From assembly GCF_035917975.1 (NCBI RefSeq), contig NZ_CP109130.1, positions 8,618,001 to 8,682,000 of the forward strand: a DNA stretch of 64,000 nucleotides. The letters are read 5' to 3'. The notes below the pieces were generated by a model. It worked only from the letters and a program-made list of their open reading frames with translations, did no database searches and was not told where the DNA came from. The position numbers and the translations under genes were made by a program. This DNA is from Streptosporangium sp. NBC_01756. GTDB lineage: Bacteria; Actinomycetota; Actinomycetes; Streptosporangiales; Streptosporangiaceae. The first letter of the stretch is position 1; each line of letters begins with the position of its first letter. Below, one piece after another: positions 49,733 to 59,073 of the stretch.

Positions 49733-51435
49733 CGGTTCGCCTTTGCGAGCATCTGCGCGAATCGGCTGGCCGGGTCGGTGAGGAGGTCTTGGCGTCTGCC
49801 GTACTCGATGATCTGTCCGTCGGACATGACGGCGATCTGGTCGACGCGGGTCAGCGACGCGATCCGGTGCGCGATGAGGATGGCGGTCCTGCCGGTCAGC
49901 AGCCGGGTCATGCTGTGGTCGATGCGGTGTTCGGTGGCCGGGTCGAGTCTGCTGGAGGCTTCGTCGAGCACGATGAGCCCGGGGTCGGTGAGGAGGGTCC
50001 GCGCGAAGGCCAGCAGTTGTGCTTCCCCGGCTGAGATCGTGCCGAGTTGGGCGTCGAGGTCCCAGCCGGTGAGTCCGACTTCGGTCAGGGCGGCCCGTAG
50101 GCGGTCGTCGTCGGGGTAGGGCCGAAACAGGGTGAGGTTGTCTCGGATGGTGGCGGTGAACAGTTGTACGTCTTGGGTGAGCACGCCGATTCTTCTGCGG
50201 AGCGATGTGGTGTCGATGTCTGGCAGGTTCAGGCCTTCGATGCGGACGGCGCCTGCCGTCGGGTCGTACAGGCGGGTGATCAGGCGGGCGATGGTGGTTT
50301 TGCCGCTGCCGGTGCGGCCCACCAGTCCGAGTGTCTCGCCTGGTGCCAGGCTGAGGGTGACGTCTTTGAGTACCGGGTGGTCGTCGTAGGCGAAGCAGAC
50401 GGAGTCCAACTCCAGTCGGAGCGGTCCGGTCGCGGGCAGGTGCCTGGCCCGGGACGGTGTGGGCGTCGGCAGTGTGTGGTGTTCGGCCAGTAGGTCGCCG
50501 ATGCGTTCCAGTCCGGCGAGGGCTGTCTGGTAGTGGCGTAGCTGGTCGATCAGCCGTTCGAACGGTGTGCGGATCAGGAGCGTGTATTGGAACAGCAGTA
50601 TCGCGGTGCCGGTGCTGAGTGTGCCTGACAGGGCCGGCAGGAGGGCCGTGCCTGCCGCGAACGCGACGCTTGTTCCGGCCAGGATGGCGCTTCCCATGGT
50701 GTCGCTGCTCAGATCGGCCCGCCACAGTGCGGCGCTGGCCTGGTGGAAGCGGCGTACGGCGTGCTCGCCTGCGCCGTTGGCGCGCATGTCTTCTGTTCCG
50801 GCCAGTCGTTCCTCCAGGTAACCGAACAGGGTGGCGCTCGCCGCGCGTGCCTGTGTGGCGGAGGGTAGGGCAAGGCGTTGTGCGCGGATCATGCCGAGGC
50901 CGATGAGTGCGCAGTAGGTCAGCAGTACCGCGCCGATGCCCGGCTCGATGAAGAACACCACCGTGATCGCGCCGCTGAGCAGGAGTACGCCGGTTACCAC
51001 GTCCAGGAGGAACGCCACCATGAAGTCGGCGATGGCGACGACGTCGCCGTCCACCCGTTCGATCATCTCACCGGGGGTGTTTCTGCTGTGGAAGGCCATG
51101 TCCAGGCTGAGTGTGTGCCCGGTCAGGTGTTCGCGCAGCCGGTTCGTCCCGTCCCAGGCCGCTCTGCCGGCCAGCCAGGCGGTGATCAGCCGGGCGGTCT
51201 GCCCGGCGATGGACAGGCTGAGGTAGCCCAGTGCGACGAGGGTGAGGTGGTGGAGGTCCGCGCCGCCGGCCGCGTCGTCGACGAACCGGCGGGTGAACTG
51301 CGGTGCCGTGAGCGGCAGGGCTGTGGTGGCCGCGACGGCGAGGGCCAGGGGTAGGGCGGAGCGGGGTCCTGGCAGGAGGGAGCGGAGAACGCGCCTACTG
51401 GAGGCTGCCCTCCCCGAGGTCGGCGAGGTCGGCAA
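49729..51435 (-). CDS. ABC exporter (TM-ATPase)
   Basis: 568 aa half-transporter: helices from about residue 25 to 300 (PLALAVAATTALPLTAPQF, TLVALGYLSLSIAGQTARLITAW, FMVAFLLDVVTGVLLLSGAITVVFF), then an ATPase with Walker A GLVGRTGSGKTTIARLITRLYDP, Q-loop VLTQDVQLF, signature TISAGEAQLLAFARTLL (SAGE in place of SGGQ), Walker B LIVLDEASSRLDP and H-loop AHRIA. TTG at 51435 is the only start I can find that keeps the first helix; it would overlap the small peptide gene. Likely exports a small molecule or peptide as a heterodimer with the next protein. Confidence 0.82.
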   Translation of the reverse strand: MPTSPTSGRAASSRRVLRSLLPGPRSALPLALAVAATTALPLTAPQFTRRFVDDAAGGADLHHLTLVALGYLSLSIAGQTARLITAWLAGRAAWDGTNRLREHLTGHTLSLDMAFHSRNTPGEMIERVDGDVVAIADFMVAFLLDVVTGVLLLSGAITVVFFIEPGIGAVLLTYCALIGLGMIRAQRLALPSATQARAASATLFGYLEERLAGTEDMRANGAGEHAVRRFHQASAALWRADLSSDTMGSAILAGTSVAFAAGTALLPALSGTLSTGTAILLFQYTLLIRTPFERLIDQLRHYQTALAGLERIGDLLAEHHTLPTPTPSRARHLPATGPLRLELDSVCFAYDDHPVLKDVTLSLAPGETLGLVGRTGSGKTTIARLITRLYDPTAGAVRIEGLNLPDIDTTSLRRRIGVLTQDVQLFTATIRDNLTLFRPYPDDDRLRAALTEVGLTGWDLDAQLGTISAGEAQLLAFARTLLTDPGLIVLDEASSRLDPATEHRIDHSMTRLLTGRTAILIAHRIASLTRVDQIAVMSDGQIIEYGRRQDLLTDPASRFAQMLAKANR

Positions 51436-51496
51436 GCGTCATGTCCTTTGTGTGGGTGACCGGGGTGGTGGGGGTGGACATGAACGTGTGCCTCAT
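51395..51496 (-). CDS. 33-aa peptide upstream of ABC exporters, possible export substrate
   Basis: AAGGAGG stands 5 nt before the ATG at 51496. The product starts MRHTFMSTPTTPVTHTKDMT and ends LADLADLGEGSLQ. It has a Thr/Pro-rich front and an acidic Leu/Ala/Asp back, similar in size and tone to leader peptides of ribosomally made peptides, but without Cys and with no modifying enzyme nearby. Its 3' part overlaps the TTG start of the exporter gene, so translational coupling is possible. It is either a precursor or leader peptide, or simply a short coupling ORF. Confidence 0.5.
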   Translation of the reverse strand: MRHTFMSTPTTPVTHTKDMTLADLADLGEGSLQ

Positions 51497-51632
51497 TGCG
51501 CCTCCTTCGCGGGCGGGATTGCCGATCATGAGTAGAACAGGTGGTCTGCCTGGCGGGCAACCGGTTATGTGGGGAGCTTTTCAGGGCTTTTTCGGCCGCC
51601 GGGGGGTGGTGTCGCGGGAGGGGGCCCGGTGG

Positions 51633-52799
51633 TCAGGGGGTGGGTGGGGTGCGGGGGCGGAGGGCGCCGGATGAGGCGGCCATGAAGGCGGCCAGCAGGG
51701 CGGGGATGACCAGGGCGCCGGGGAGGGTGATGATCTCGGCGGCGCCGCCGATGATGGCGGGCCCGGCGACGAGTCCGGCGTAGCCGACGGTGGCGACCTG
51801 GGCGATGGCCTGCCCCGCGCGGGCGGGGTCGTGGTTTCCGGCGGCGGAGAAGACCTGGGGGACGATGGTGGACAGGCCGAGGCCGAACAGGGCGAAGCCG
51901 GCGATGGCGACGGGGACGCGGCCGATGAGCAGTGCGGTGAGCAGGCCGGCGGCGGCGAGGAAGCCGGAGTAGCGGACCAGGCGTACGGGGCCGAACCGGA
52001 GGGCGAGGTGGTCTCCGGCGAAGCGGCCGATGGTCATGGCGGTGGAGAAGACGGCGAAGCCGAGGGCGGCGACGCCCTGGGAGGCGTGGAGGTCTTCGAA
52101 GAGGTAGACGGCGGTCCAGTCGACGGCTGCGCCTTCGCCGACGAGGCTGGCGAAGGCGACGACGCCCATCAGGATGATCCAGCCGGACCAGCGGGCGCGG
52201 GTGGGGGCCGCGGCGGTGGTGGGGGGAGTGGTGGGGGGCAGGAGGTGGCGTCCGGCGTAGAGGGAGAAGGCGGCGAGGGGGAGTCCGGCGGTGGCGAGGG
52301 TGGCGCCGGCGCTGAGGTCGAGCCAGGCGAACAGGCCGGCGAGGGCGGCGCCGGCGAGGCCGCCGAGGCTGAACATGCCGTGGAAGGAGGACATGATGGG
52401 GCGGCCGTAGGCGCGTTCGATCTCGACGCCGTGGGCGTTCATGGCGACGTCGAGGGAGGCGTTGATGAAGCCGTACAGGAAGAGGGCGGCGATGAGGAGG
52501 GGGAGGGTGGGGGCGTAACCGGGGGGGATGATGGCCAGGGCGGTGGCGACGGCGGCGGGGGTGACGACGCGGGCGCTGCCGAAGCGGTCGGTGAGGCGTC
52601 CGGCGAAGCGCATGCCGGTGACGAGGCCGGCGGCGATGGCGAGCAGGCCGTAGCTGAGTTGCCCGTCGCTGAGGTGGAGGTCGTGTTTCACTGCGGGGAT
52701 GCGGGCGGCCCAGGCTCCGGAGGTGGCGCCGAGCAGGATGAAGAAGAAGGATACGGCGCGGCGGGCGCCTGCGGCCTGCCGGGTCGTGGGGTTGTTCAT
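51633..52799 (-). CDS. MFS transporter
   Basis: 388 aa, about 12 helices: SFFFILLGATSGAWAARIPAVKHDLHLSDGQLSYGLLAIAAGL, then RFAGRLTDRFGSARVV (loop 2-3 motif) and MNAHGVEIERAYGRPIMSSFHGMFSLGGLAGA. This is the YbjJ-like group of sugar or drug-type transporters. ATG at 52799 has AAGGG 5 nt upstream. A very G-rich coding strand runs through here (codons such as gcg, gtg and ggg in series). It is co-directional with the SDR and MarR genes upstream, with an 89-bp gap. Confidence 0.85.
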   Translation of the reverse strand: MNNPTTRQAAGARRAVSFFFILLGATSGAWAARIPAVKHDLHLSDGQLSYGLLAIAAGLVTGMRFAGRLTDRFGSARVVTPAAVATALAIIPPGYAPTLPLLIAALFLYGFINASLDVAMNAHGVEIERAYGRPIMSSFHGMFSLGGLAGAALAGLFAWLDLSAGATLATAGLPLAAFSLYAGRHLLPPTTPPTTAAAPTRARWSGWIILMGVVAFASLVGEGAAVDWTAVYLFEDLHASQGVAALGFAVFSTAMTIGRFAGDHLALRFGPVRLVRYSGFLAAAGLLTALLIGRVPVAIAGFALFGLGLSTIVPQVFSAAGNHDPARAGQAIAQVATVGYAGLVAGPAIIGGAAEIITLPGALVIPALLAAFMAASSGALRPRTPPTP

Positions 52800-52888
52800 G
52801 GGGGCCCTTGGGAGTTCGGCGTGCGTTGTGTATTCAATCACGGCCGGGTTCGGTGAAGGGCCCCAGTGGACGGGTTCAGTGGACGGGT

Positions 52889-53662
52889 TCAGTGGACGGA
52901 GAAGCCTCCGTCGACGCAGAGGGTCTGGCCGGTGATGTAGGCGCCGGCCTGGCCGGCGAGGAGGACGGCGGCGCCGGCGAAGTCGGCGGGGATGCCGTTG
53001 CGGCCGGTCATGGTGCGGGCGGCGAGGGCTTCGGTGCGGCCGGGGATGGCCTGGGCGGGTTCGGTGAGGGGGGTGAGGACGAAGCCGGGGATGATGGTGT
53101 TGACGCAGACGCCGTGGGAGGACCAGGCTTCGGCCTGGGAGCGGGTCAGGCCGGTGATGGCGGCTTTGGAGACGCCGTAGACGCCGCTGTCGCCGAAGGC
53201 GCTGATGGACTGCTGGGAGCCGATGTTGATGATGCGGCCCCAGCCGCGGCCGGCCATGCGGGGGCCGAAGTGCTGGCCGAGGAGGTAGGGGGCGGTGAGG
53301 TTGACGGCCATGGTCTGCTGGTAGTCGTCGGCGGTGAGGTCGTTCATGGGGCGGCGGATGTTGTTGGCGGCGTTGTTGACGAGGATGTCGATGTCGCCGT
53401 GGAAGGTGGCCGCCTGGTCGCAGATGCGGGTGACGTCGGCGGGGTCGCCGAGGTCGGCGCTGATGGTGGCGGTGGTGACGCCGTGGTCGCGAAGGCGGGT
53501 GGCGGCTTCGGCGAGTTGCGCGGGCCGGCGGGCGGTGATGACGACGGTGGCGCCGGCGCGGCCGAGGGCTTCGGCGATGGCGTATCCGATGCCGGAGCTG
53601 CCGCCGGTGACGAGGGCGACCCGGCCGGAGAGGGAGAAGAGGTCCCCGAGGTAGACGGTCAT
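52889..53662 (-). CDS. SDR-family oxidoreductase
   Basis: 257 aa. TGGSSGIGYAIAEAL cofactor motif, ISADLGDPADV, LVNNAANN (NNA), catalytic Ser in IINIGSQQS, YGVSK, and the final YITGQTLCVDGGFSVH. Gluconate-5-dehydrogenase-like proteins have this layout (SLSGRVALVTGG start). Start 53662 chosen at MTVYLGDLFSLSGR; 53680 also possible. Probably co-transcribed with the MarR gene 19 bp upstream. Confidence 0.88.
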   Translation of the reverse strand: MTVYLGDLFSLSGRVALVTGGSSGIGYAIAEALGRAGATVVITARRPAQLAEAATRLRDHGVTTATISADLGDPADVTRICDQAATFHGDIDILVNNAANNIRRPMNDLTADDYQQTMAVNLTAPYLLGQHFGPRMAGRGWGRIINIGSQQSISAFGDSGVYGVSKAAITGLTRSQAEAWSSHGVCVNTIIPGFVLTPLTEPAQAIPGRTEALAARTMTGRNGIPADFAGAAVLLAGQAGAYITGQTLCVDGGFSVH

Positions 53663-53681
53663 ACCGAGGGAACCTATCATC

Positions 53682-54149
53682 CTATGTTTGGGTGGCCTTT
53701 TCGGCGGTGAGGGCGCGGGCGGCGGCCTGGATCTTGTCCATGACGGTGGAGAGGTCGTGGAGGGTGGGGGTGTCGAGGAGCCCCAGCAGGCAGCGGAAGT
53801 TGGCCAGGCCGGCGTCGGCGATCTGTTCGGTGAGGGTGTGGCCGGCGGGGCTGAGCTCGATGCGGCGGACCCGGCGGTCGTGGGGGTCTTCGCGGCGGGT
53901 GACGAGACCGTGGCCGACGAGGCGGTCGACGATGCCGGTGACGGTGCCGAGGCCGACACCGAGGTGGTGGGCCAGGTCTTGCCCGGAGGCGGAGTCCTGG
54001 AAGGACAGGATCATGACGACTTTGAGCTGCCGCATGGTGAGGTTGGAGTCGAAGACGGGGGAGGAGGGGTGGTTCTGGGCGAAGAGCCGCCCCAGATCGC
54101 GTTGTATCTCACTGATCTGGTGGAGCAGCCGGTCACGTTCGTTGTCCAC
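53682..54149 (-). CDS. MarR-family regulator
   Basis: About 155 aa: DRLLHQISEIQRDLGRLFAQNHPSS, then the winged helix LTMRQLKVVMILSFQDSASGQDLAHHLGVGLGTVTGIVDRLVGHGLVTRREDPHDRRVRRIELSPAG. GTG at 54149 has AGAGG 5 nt upstream (an earlier GTG at 54155 lacks spacing). Divergent from the RND transporter gene, which it probably represses; a good candidate for multidrug-type control. Confidence 0.88.
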   Translation of the reverse strand: MDNERDRLLHQISEIQRDLGRLFAQNHPSSPVFDSNLTMRQLKVVMILSFQDSASGQDLAHHLGVGLGTVTGIVDRLVGHGLVTRREDPHDRRVRRIELSPAGHTLTEQIADAGLANFRCLLGLLDTPTLHDLSTVMDKIQAAARALTAEKATQT

Positions 54150-54269
54150 ACTCACCTCTCGCTTCCTGAGAAGGTTATCAGGATTACCCGGCGCCGCTAA
54201 ATATTCGTACAAGGCGAAGTGTTAGTGTGGGCCGAACTTATCGTGACGTCCCCCTAGGAGCCCGCCCCC

Positions 54270-57200
54270 ATGACCGCCTTGGCCAGGTTGAGCCTTGCCA
54301 ACCGCAGCCTCGTCATAATGATCGCGGTCGTGTTGAGCGCGTTCGGCGCTTTCGCGATCCCGTCGCTGAAACAGCAGCTGCTGCCCTCCCTCTCCTTCCC
54401 CGGCGCCTCGGTGATCGCCCCCTACCAGGGTGCCTCCCCCGAGATCGTGGAAGACCAGGTCACCAAGCCGATCGAGGACAGCTTCCAGGGCCTGGAAGGC
54501 GTCACGGAGGTGACCTCCACCTCCCGGGAAGGGATGTCGCAGGTCCAGGTGGCGTTCGAGTACGGCACCGACATCGACGCGGCGGTCGCGAAGATGCAGC
54601 AGTCGCTGTCACGGATCGACACCCAGCTGCCCGACGGGGTCGACCCGCAGGTGCTGGTCGGCAGCACCGACGACATCCCGGTGCTGGTGCTGGCGGTGGA
54701 GGCCGGTGACGACGAGCGGGCCATGGCCGACAAGCTGCAGCAGATCATGGTGCCGGAGCTGCAGAGCGTCGAAGGGGTCCGCGAGGCGGCGGTGACCGGT
54801 GTCCGGGACGAGACGGTGGTGATCACCCCGGACGCCGAGAAGCTCGCCGCGCGAGGACTGGCGCCGACCGCCGTGGCCGACGCGCTGCGGGCCAACGGCC
54901 AGCCGATCCCGGCGGGCAGCCTGGTGCAGGACAAGGTGTCGCTGACGGTTCAGGTGGGTGGCCGGATCTCCTCGGTGGAGGAACTGAAAGACCTGTATCT
55001 GATTCCCGCCGTCGCGCCGCAGACCCAGCAGCCGGCCCAGCAGTCGCCGCAGGCACAGCAGGGCCGGCAGACGCCGGTGGCCCCGACGGCGCAGAACGCC
55101 GCCCGGGCCCAGCAGTCGCCGCGCCCCGCGGCGCCGAAACCGGTCAGGCTGGGGGACGTCGCCACGGTCGAGCGGTCACTGGCCGACAGCACGTCGCTGA
55201 CGCGCACCAACGGGGAGCCGAGCCTGGGGGTGTCGGTGACGATGACACCGGACGGCAACGCGGTGTCGATCTCTCACGCGGTGCGCGCGAAGGTGCCCGA
55301 CCTCGTCACCGCGATCGGTGACGCCTCCGAGGTGACGGTCGTGTTCGACCAGGCACCGTATGTGGAGCGCTCGATCGAAGACCTGACGACCGAGGGCCTG
55401 CTGGGCCTGGTGTTCGCGGTGCTGGTCATTTTGATCTTCCTGCTGTCGGTGCGTTCGACGCTGGTGACGGCGATGTCCATCCCCCTGTCGGTGGTCATCG
55501 CGCTGATCGCGCTGTGGCTGGGCGACTACTCCCTCAACCTGCTGACGCTGGGAGCGCTGACCATCGCGGTGGGACGGGTGGTGGACGACTCCATCGTGGT
55601 GCTGGAGAACATCAAACGGCACCTGGAGTACGGCGAGGCCAAACGCGACGCGGTGCTCGCGGGTGTGCGTGAGGTGAGCGGGGCCGTGACGGCCTCGACG
55701 TTGACGACGGTGGCGGTGTTCCTGCCGATCGCGGTGGTCGGCGGCATGGTGGGGCAGTTGTTCGCGCCGTTCGCGATCACGGTGACGGTGGCGCTGCTGG
55801 CGTCCCTGCTGGTGTCGCTGACGGTGATCCCGGTACTGGCCTACTGGTTTTTGAAGGCCCCGGTGCTGAACGCGGACCAGGCGCGAGTGGTCCGGGAGGA
55901 AGCCGAGGCCAAGGAACTGCGCAGCCCGCTGCAGCGCGCCTACCTGCCCGTGCTGCGGTTCGCGACCAAGCGGCGGCTGATCACGGTCCTGGTCGGTGTG
56001 GTGATCTTCGTGGGGACGATGGGGCTGGCCGGGCGGCTAGACACCAACTTCCTGGACGCCTCAGGGCAGAACACGCTCTCCGTCAGTCAGAAAATGCCCC
56101 CCGGCACCGACCTGGCCACCACCGACGCGGCGGCCAAGAAGGTGGAGGAGGTGCTGGGTTCACTGCCGGACGTGCAGGACTACCAGGTCACCGTGGGCTC
56201 CGGCGGCGGGTTCATGGGAGGGTCGGGCGGCGGTGACCGCGCCTCCTACTCGGTGACGGTGTCGGAGAGCGCCGAAGCGGCCGTGGTGCAGGAGACCCTG
56301 CGCGAGCGGCTCAAGGGGCTGAGCGGCGTCGGTGAGGTCACCATCGGAGGCGGGCAGGGCGGTCCGGGCGGTGGCGCGACCAACCAGCTCCAGGTGATCG
56401 TGCAGGCACCCGACAACGCCGCGCTGCAGACCGCGGCCGAGGCGGTGCGTGCCGCGATGGCGAAACTGGACGGACTGCAAGACGTGGCGTCCAACCTGCA
56501 AGCCAGCGCGCCTCGCGTCGAAGTCCAGGTGGACCGGGAGAAAGCGGCGGCCAAGGGCCTGACCGAGACACAGATCGGCCAGGTCGTCGCGCAGCGATTC
56601 CGTGGCACCCCGCTGGGCCAGGTCACCCTGGACGGGCGGGCCGGCGATCTGATCCTGCGCGCCGACAAGGCACCGCAGACGGTGAAGGCGGTCGGCGAGC
56701 TGAAGCTGGCGACGGCATCCGGTCAGGTCAAGCTGTCGGAGGTGGCGAAGGTCGCCAAGGTCGACGGGCCGACGCAGGTGACCCGGATCGACGGCGAGCG
56801 CAGCGCGACGGTGTCGGGTACGGCCACCGGCAGCGACCTGGGCAGCGTCACCACGGCGCTGACGGCCAAGCTGGAAGGGGTGTCGCTGCCGGCGGGGGCG
56901 AGTTTCACCGTCGGCGGTGTGAGCGCCGACCAGGACGAGGCGTTCGGGCAACTGGGGCTGGCGATGCTGGCGGCCATCGCGATCGTCTTCATGATCATGG
57001 TGGCGGCGTTCCGTAGTTTCGTCCAGCCGCTGGTGCTGCTGGTGTCGGTGCCGTTCGCGGCGACCGGTGCGATCGCTCTGCTGCTGGCCACCGGGACCCC
57101 GCTGGGTGTTCCGGCGCTGATCGGCATGCTGATGCTGATCGGAATCGTGGTGACCAACGCCATCGTGCTGATCGACTTGATCAACCAGTACCGGGAGCAG

Positions 57201-57515
57201 GGGCTGGGCGTGGTGGAGGCGGTGATCGAAGGAGGACGCCGCCGGTTGCGGCCGATCCTGATGACCGCGGTCGCGACGATCTTCGCGTTGATCCCGATGG
57301 CGCTGGGCCTGACGGGGTCGGGCGGGTTCATCTCCCAGCCGCTGGCGATCGTGGTGATCGGCGGCCTGCTGTCGTCGACGCTGCTGACGCTGGTGCTGGT
57401 GCCGACGTTGTATGTGACGGTGGAGCGGACCAAGGAGCGTTTCGGCCGCAAGCCCAAGACCGGCAAGCACGAAGCCGAGACGAAGGGCACCGCCGAGCTG
57501 GCCTCGGCGCGGTAG
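54270..57515 (+). CDS. RND efflux transporter (HAE1/AcrB-like)
   Basis: 1,081 aa with the full AcrB layout: helix 1 NRSLVIMIAVVLSAFGAFAIPSL, first periplasmic-type loop, a block of helices from about 375 including the proton-relay segment ALTIAVGRVVDDSIVVLENIKRHLE (two Asp), second loop, and the C-terminal helices (FRSFVQPLVLLVSVPFAATGAIALLL…GIVVTNAIVLIDLINQYREQG). A low-complexity Gln/Pro/Ala insert lies at about residues 249-292. As in SwrC of Bacillus, such pumps work in Gram-positives without a TolC partner. No adaptor gene is adjacent. Divergent from MarR. Confidence 0.9.
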   Translation: MTALARLSLANRSLVIMIAVVLSAFGAFAIPSLKQQLLPSLSFPGASVIAPYQGASPEIVEDQVTKPIEDSFQGLEGVTEVTSTSREGMSQVQVAFEYGTDIDAAVAKMQQSLSRIDTQLPDGVDPQVLVGSTDDIPVLVLAVEAGDDERAMADKLQQIMVPELQSVEGVREAAVTGVRDETVVITPDAEKLAARGLAPTAVADALRANGQPIPAGSLVQDKVSLTVQVGGRISSVEELKDLYLIPAVAPQTQQPAQQSPQAQQGRQTPVAPTAQNAARAQQSPRPAAPKPVRLGDVATVERSLADSTSLTRTNGEPSLGVSVTMTPDGNAVSISHAVRAKVPDLVTAIGDASEVTVVFDQAPYVERSIEDLTTEGLLGLVFAVLVILIFLLSVRSTLVTAMSIPLSVVIALIALWLGDYSLNLLTLGALTIAVGRVVDDSIVVLENIKRHLEYGEAKRDAVLAGVREVSGAVTASTLTTVAVFLPIAVVGGMVGQLFAPFAITVTVALLASLLVSLTVIPVLAYWFLKAPVLNADQARVVREEAEAKELRSPLQRAYLPVLRFATKRRLITVLVGVVIFVGTMGLAGRLDTNFLDASGQNTLSVSQKMPPGTDLATTDAAAKKVEEVLGSLPDVQDYQVTVGSGGGFMGGSGGGDRASYSVTVSESAEAAVVQETLRERLKGLSGVGEVTIGGGQGGPGGGATNQLQVIVQAPDNAALQTAAEAVRAAMAKLDGLQDVASNLQASAPRVEVQVDREKAAAKGLTETQIGQVVAQRFRGTPLGQVTLDGRAGDLILRADKAPQTVKAVGELKLATASGQVKLSEVAKVAKVDGPTQVTRIDGERSATVSGTATGSDLGSVTTALTAKLEGVSLPAGASFTVGGVSADQDEAFGQLGLAMLAAIAIVFMIMVAAFRSFVQPLVLLVSVPFAATGAIALLLATGTPLGVPALIGMLMLIGIVVTNAIVLIDLINQYREQGLGVVEAVIEGGRRRLRPILMTAVATIFALIPMALGLTGSGGFISQPLAIVVIGGLLSSTLLTLVLVPTLYVTVERTKERFGRKPKTGKHEAETKGTAELASAR

Positions 57516-57538
57516 GTCCAGCGCCGCAGTACACCGAT

Positions 57539-57570
57539 CGCCGCCCGGCCGCGTCTACGGCCGGGCGGCG
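57539..57570 (+). terminator. Terminator of RND gene
   Basis: CGCCGCCCGGCCG / CGGCCGGGCGGCG, 13-bp perfect stem with loop CGTCTA, 24 bp after the RND stop. Confidence 0.8.
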
Positions 57571-57628
57571 AGCGGACACGGCCCACCGCCGCCGGCGACC
57601 CCCGCACAGGTGCGGTGACCGGGGCCAA

Positions 57629-57645
57629 TACACTGATGCAACGTG
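57629..57645 (+). promoter_or_regulatory. Possible leaderless promoter of purB
   Basis: A -10-like TACACT ends 8 nt before the GTG start and no ribosome binding site is present, so transcription probably begins at or next to the start codon. No good -35 hexamer is seen. Confidence 0.4.
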
Positions 57646-59073
57646 ACTGCCAAGCCGCGTATCCCCAATGTCCTGGCCGCCCGCTACGCCTCCGCGGAGC
57701 TGGCCCGTCTGTGGTCTCCCGAGTACAAGGTGGTGGCCGAACGCCGCCTGTGGCTGGCGGTGCTGGCCGCGCAGGCGAAGCTCGGGGTCGCGGTTCCCGC
57801 AGGAGCGGTGGCCGACTACGAGAAGGTCGTCGAGCAGGTGGACCTGGCCTCCATCGCCGAGCGTGAACGAGTCACCCGCCATGACGTGAAGGCCCGCATC
57901 GAAGAGTTCAACGCCCTGGCCGGGCACGAGCAGGTCCACAAGGGCATGACGTCGCGGGACCTGACCGAAAACGTCGAACAGTTGCAGATCCGCGACAGCC
58001 TGCTGCTGATGCGGGAGCGGTGCGTGGCGCTGCTGGCCCGGCTGGGGGCGCTGGCCGCCGAACACTCGGGCACCGTGATGGCCGGACGTTCGCACAACGT
58101 GGCGGCGCAGTCGACCACCCTGGGCAAGCGGTTCGCCTCGGCGGCCGATGAGCTGCTGGTGGCCTTCGCCCGGTTGGAGGAGCTGATCGCCCGCTACCCG
58201 CTGCGGGGCGTCAAGGGCCCCGTCGGTACCGCTCAGGACATGCTGGACCTGCTGGGCGGCGACCCGGCCGCGCTGGCCGAGCTGGAAGGGGCGGTGGCGG
58301 CTCATCTGGGGTTCGCGCACCGGCTGACCAGCGTCGGGCAGGTGTATCCGCGGTCACTGGACTACGAGGTGGTCACGGCCCTGGTGCAGCTGGCCGCCGC
58401 TCCCTCCTCACTGGCCAAGACGATCCGGCTGATGGCCGGGCACGAGCTGGTCACCGAGGGGTTCGCCGAGGGGCAGGTGGGGTCGTCGGCGATGCCGCAC
58501 AAGATGAACACCCGCTCATGCGAACGCGTCAACGGACTGACGGTGATCTTGCGGGGATACGCCTCCATGGTCGGTGAACTGGCGGGCGACCAGTGGAACG
58601 AAGGGGACGTGTCCTGCTCGGTGGTGCGGCGGGTGGCGCTGCCGGACGCGTTCTTCGCCTTCGACGGCCTGGTGGAGACCTCACTGACCGTCCTTGCGGA
58701 GTTCGGCGCGTTCCCGGCGGTCATCGCCGCGGAACTCGACCGGTATCTGCCGTTCCTGGCGACCACGAAGATGCTGATGGCCGCGGTGCGGGCCGGCATG
58801 GGCCGCGAGAGCGCCCACGAGCTGATCAAGGAGCACGCGGTCGCGGCGGCACTGGCGATGCGCGAGCGCGGCGCCGGCAACGAGTTGCTGGCACGGCTGG
58901 CCGCCGATGAACGCTTCCCGCTGGACGGTGCGGCACTGGCCGACCTGCTGGCGCAGCGGATCGCGTTCACCGGCGCGGCGGCCGAGCAGGTCGAGGCGGT
59001 CGTGGCGCGCATCGCCGAGGTCACCGCCCGCTATCCGGCCGCGGCCGCCTACACCCCGGCAGCGATCTTGTGA
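57643..59073 (+). CDS. purB: Adenylosuccinate lyase
   Basis: 476 aa. Fumarase/aspartase-type lyase with the signature GSSAMPHKMNTRSCERVNGL (about residue 280), the catalytic His region EQVHKGMTSRDLTENVEQLQ and the Ser/His loop AGRSHNVAAQSTTLGKR. It carries out two steps of purine synthesis (SAICAR to AICAR; adenylosuccinate to AMP). GTG start. The downstream GNAT gene overlaps by 4 bp (GTGA). It is the only clear housekeeping gene in the window. Confidence 0.95.
   Translation: MTAKPRIPNVLAARYASAELARLWSPEYKVVAERRLWLAVLAAQAKLGVAVPAGAVADYEKVVEQVDLASIAERERVTRHDVKARIEEFNALAGHEQVHKGMTSRDLTENVEQLQIRDSLLLMRERCVALLARLGALAAEHSGTVMAGRSHNVAAQSTTLGKRFASAADELLVAFARLEELIARYPLRGVKGPVGTAQDMLDLLGGDPAALAELEGAVAAHLGFAHRLTSVGQVYPRSLDYEVVTALVQLAAAPSSLAKTIRLMAGHELVTEGFAEGQVGSSAMPHKMNTRSCERVNGLTVILRGYASMVGELAGDQWNEGDVSCSVVRRVALPDAFFAFDGLVETSLTVLAEFGAFPAVIAAELDRYLPFLATTKMLMAAVRAGMGRESAHELIKEHAVAAALAMRERGAGNELLARLAADERFPLDGAALADLLAQRIAFTGAAAEQVEAVVARIAEVTARYPAAAAYTPAAIL

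Noticed and set aside
48083..50725. 880-codon frame spanning both ABC genes
   Set aside because: Its first 330 codons are an alternative frame of the upstream exporter; only the part from 49732 is the real exporter.
51831..52856. Gly/Glu-rich 341-codon plus-strand frame
   Set aside because: Antisense of the MFS gene; composition typical of shadow frames.
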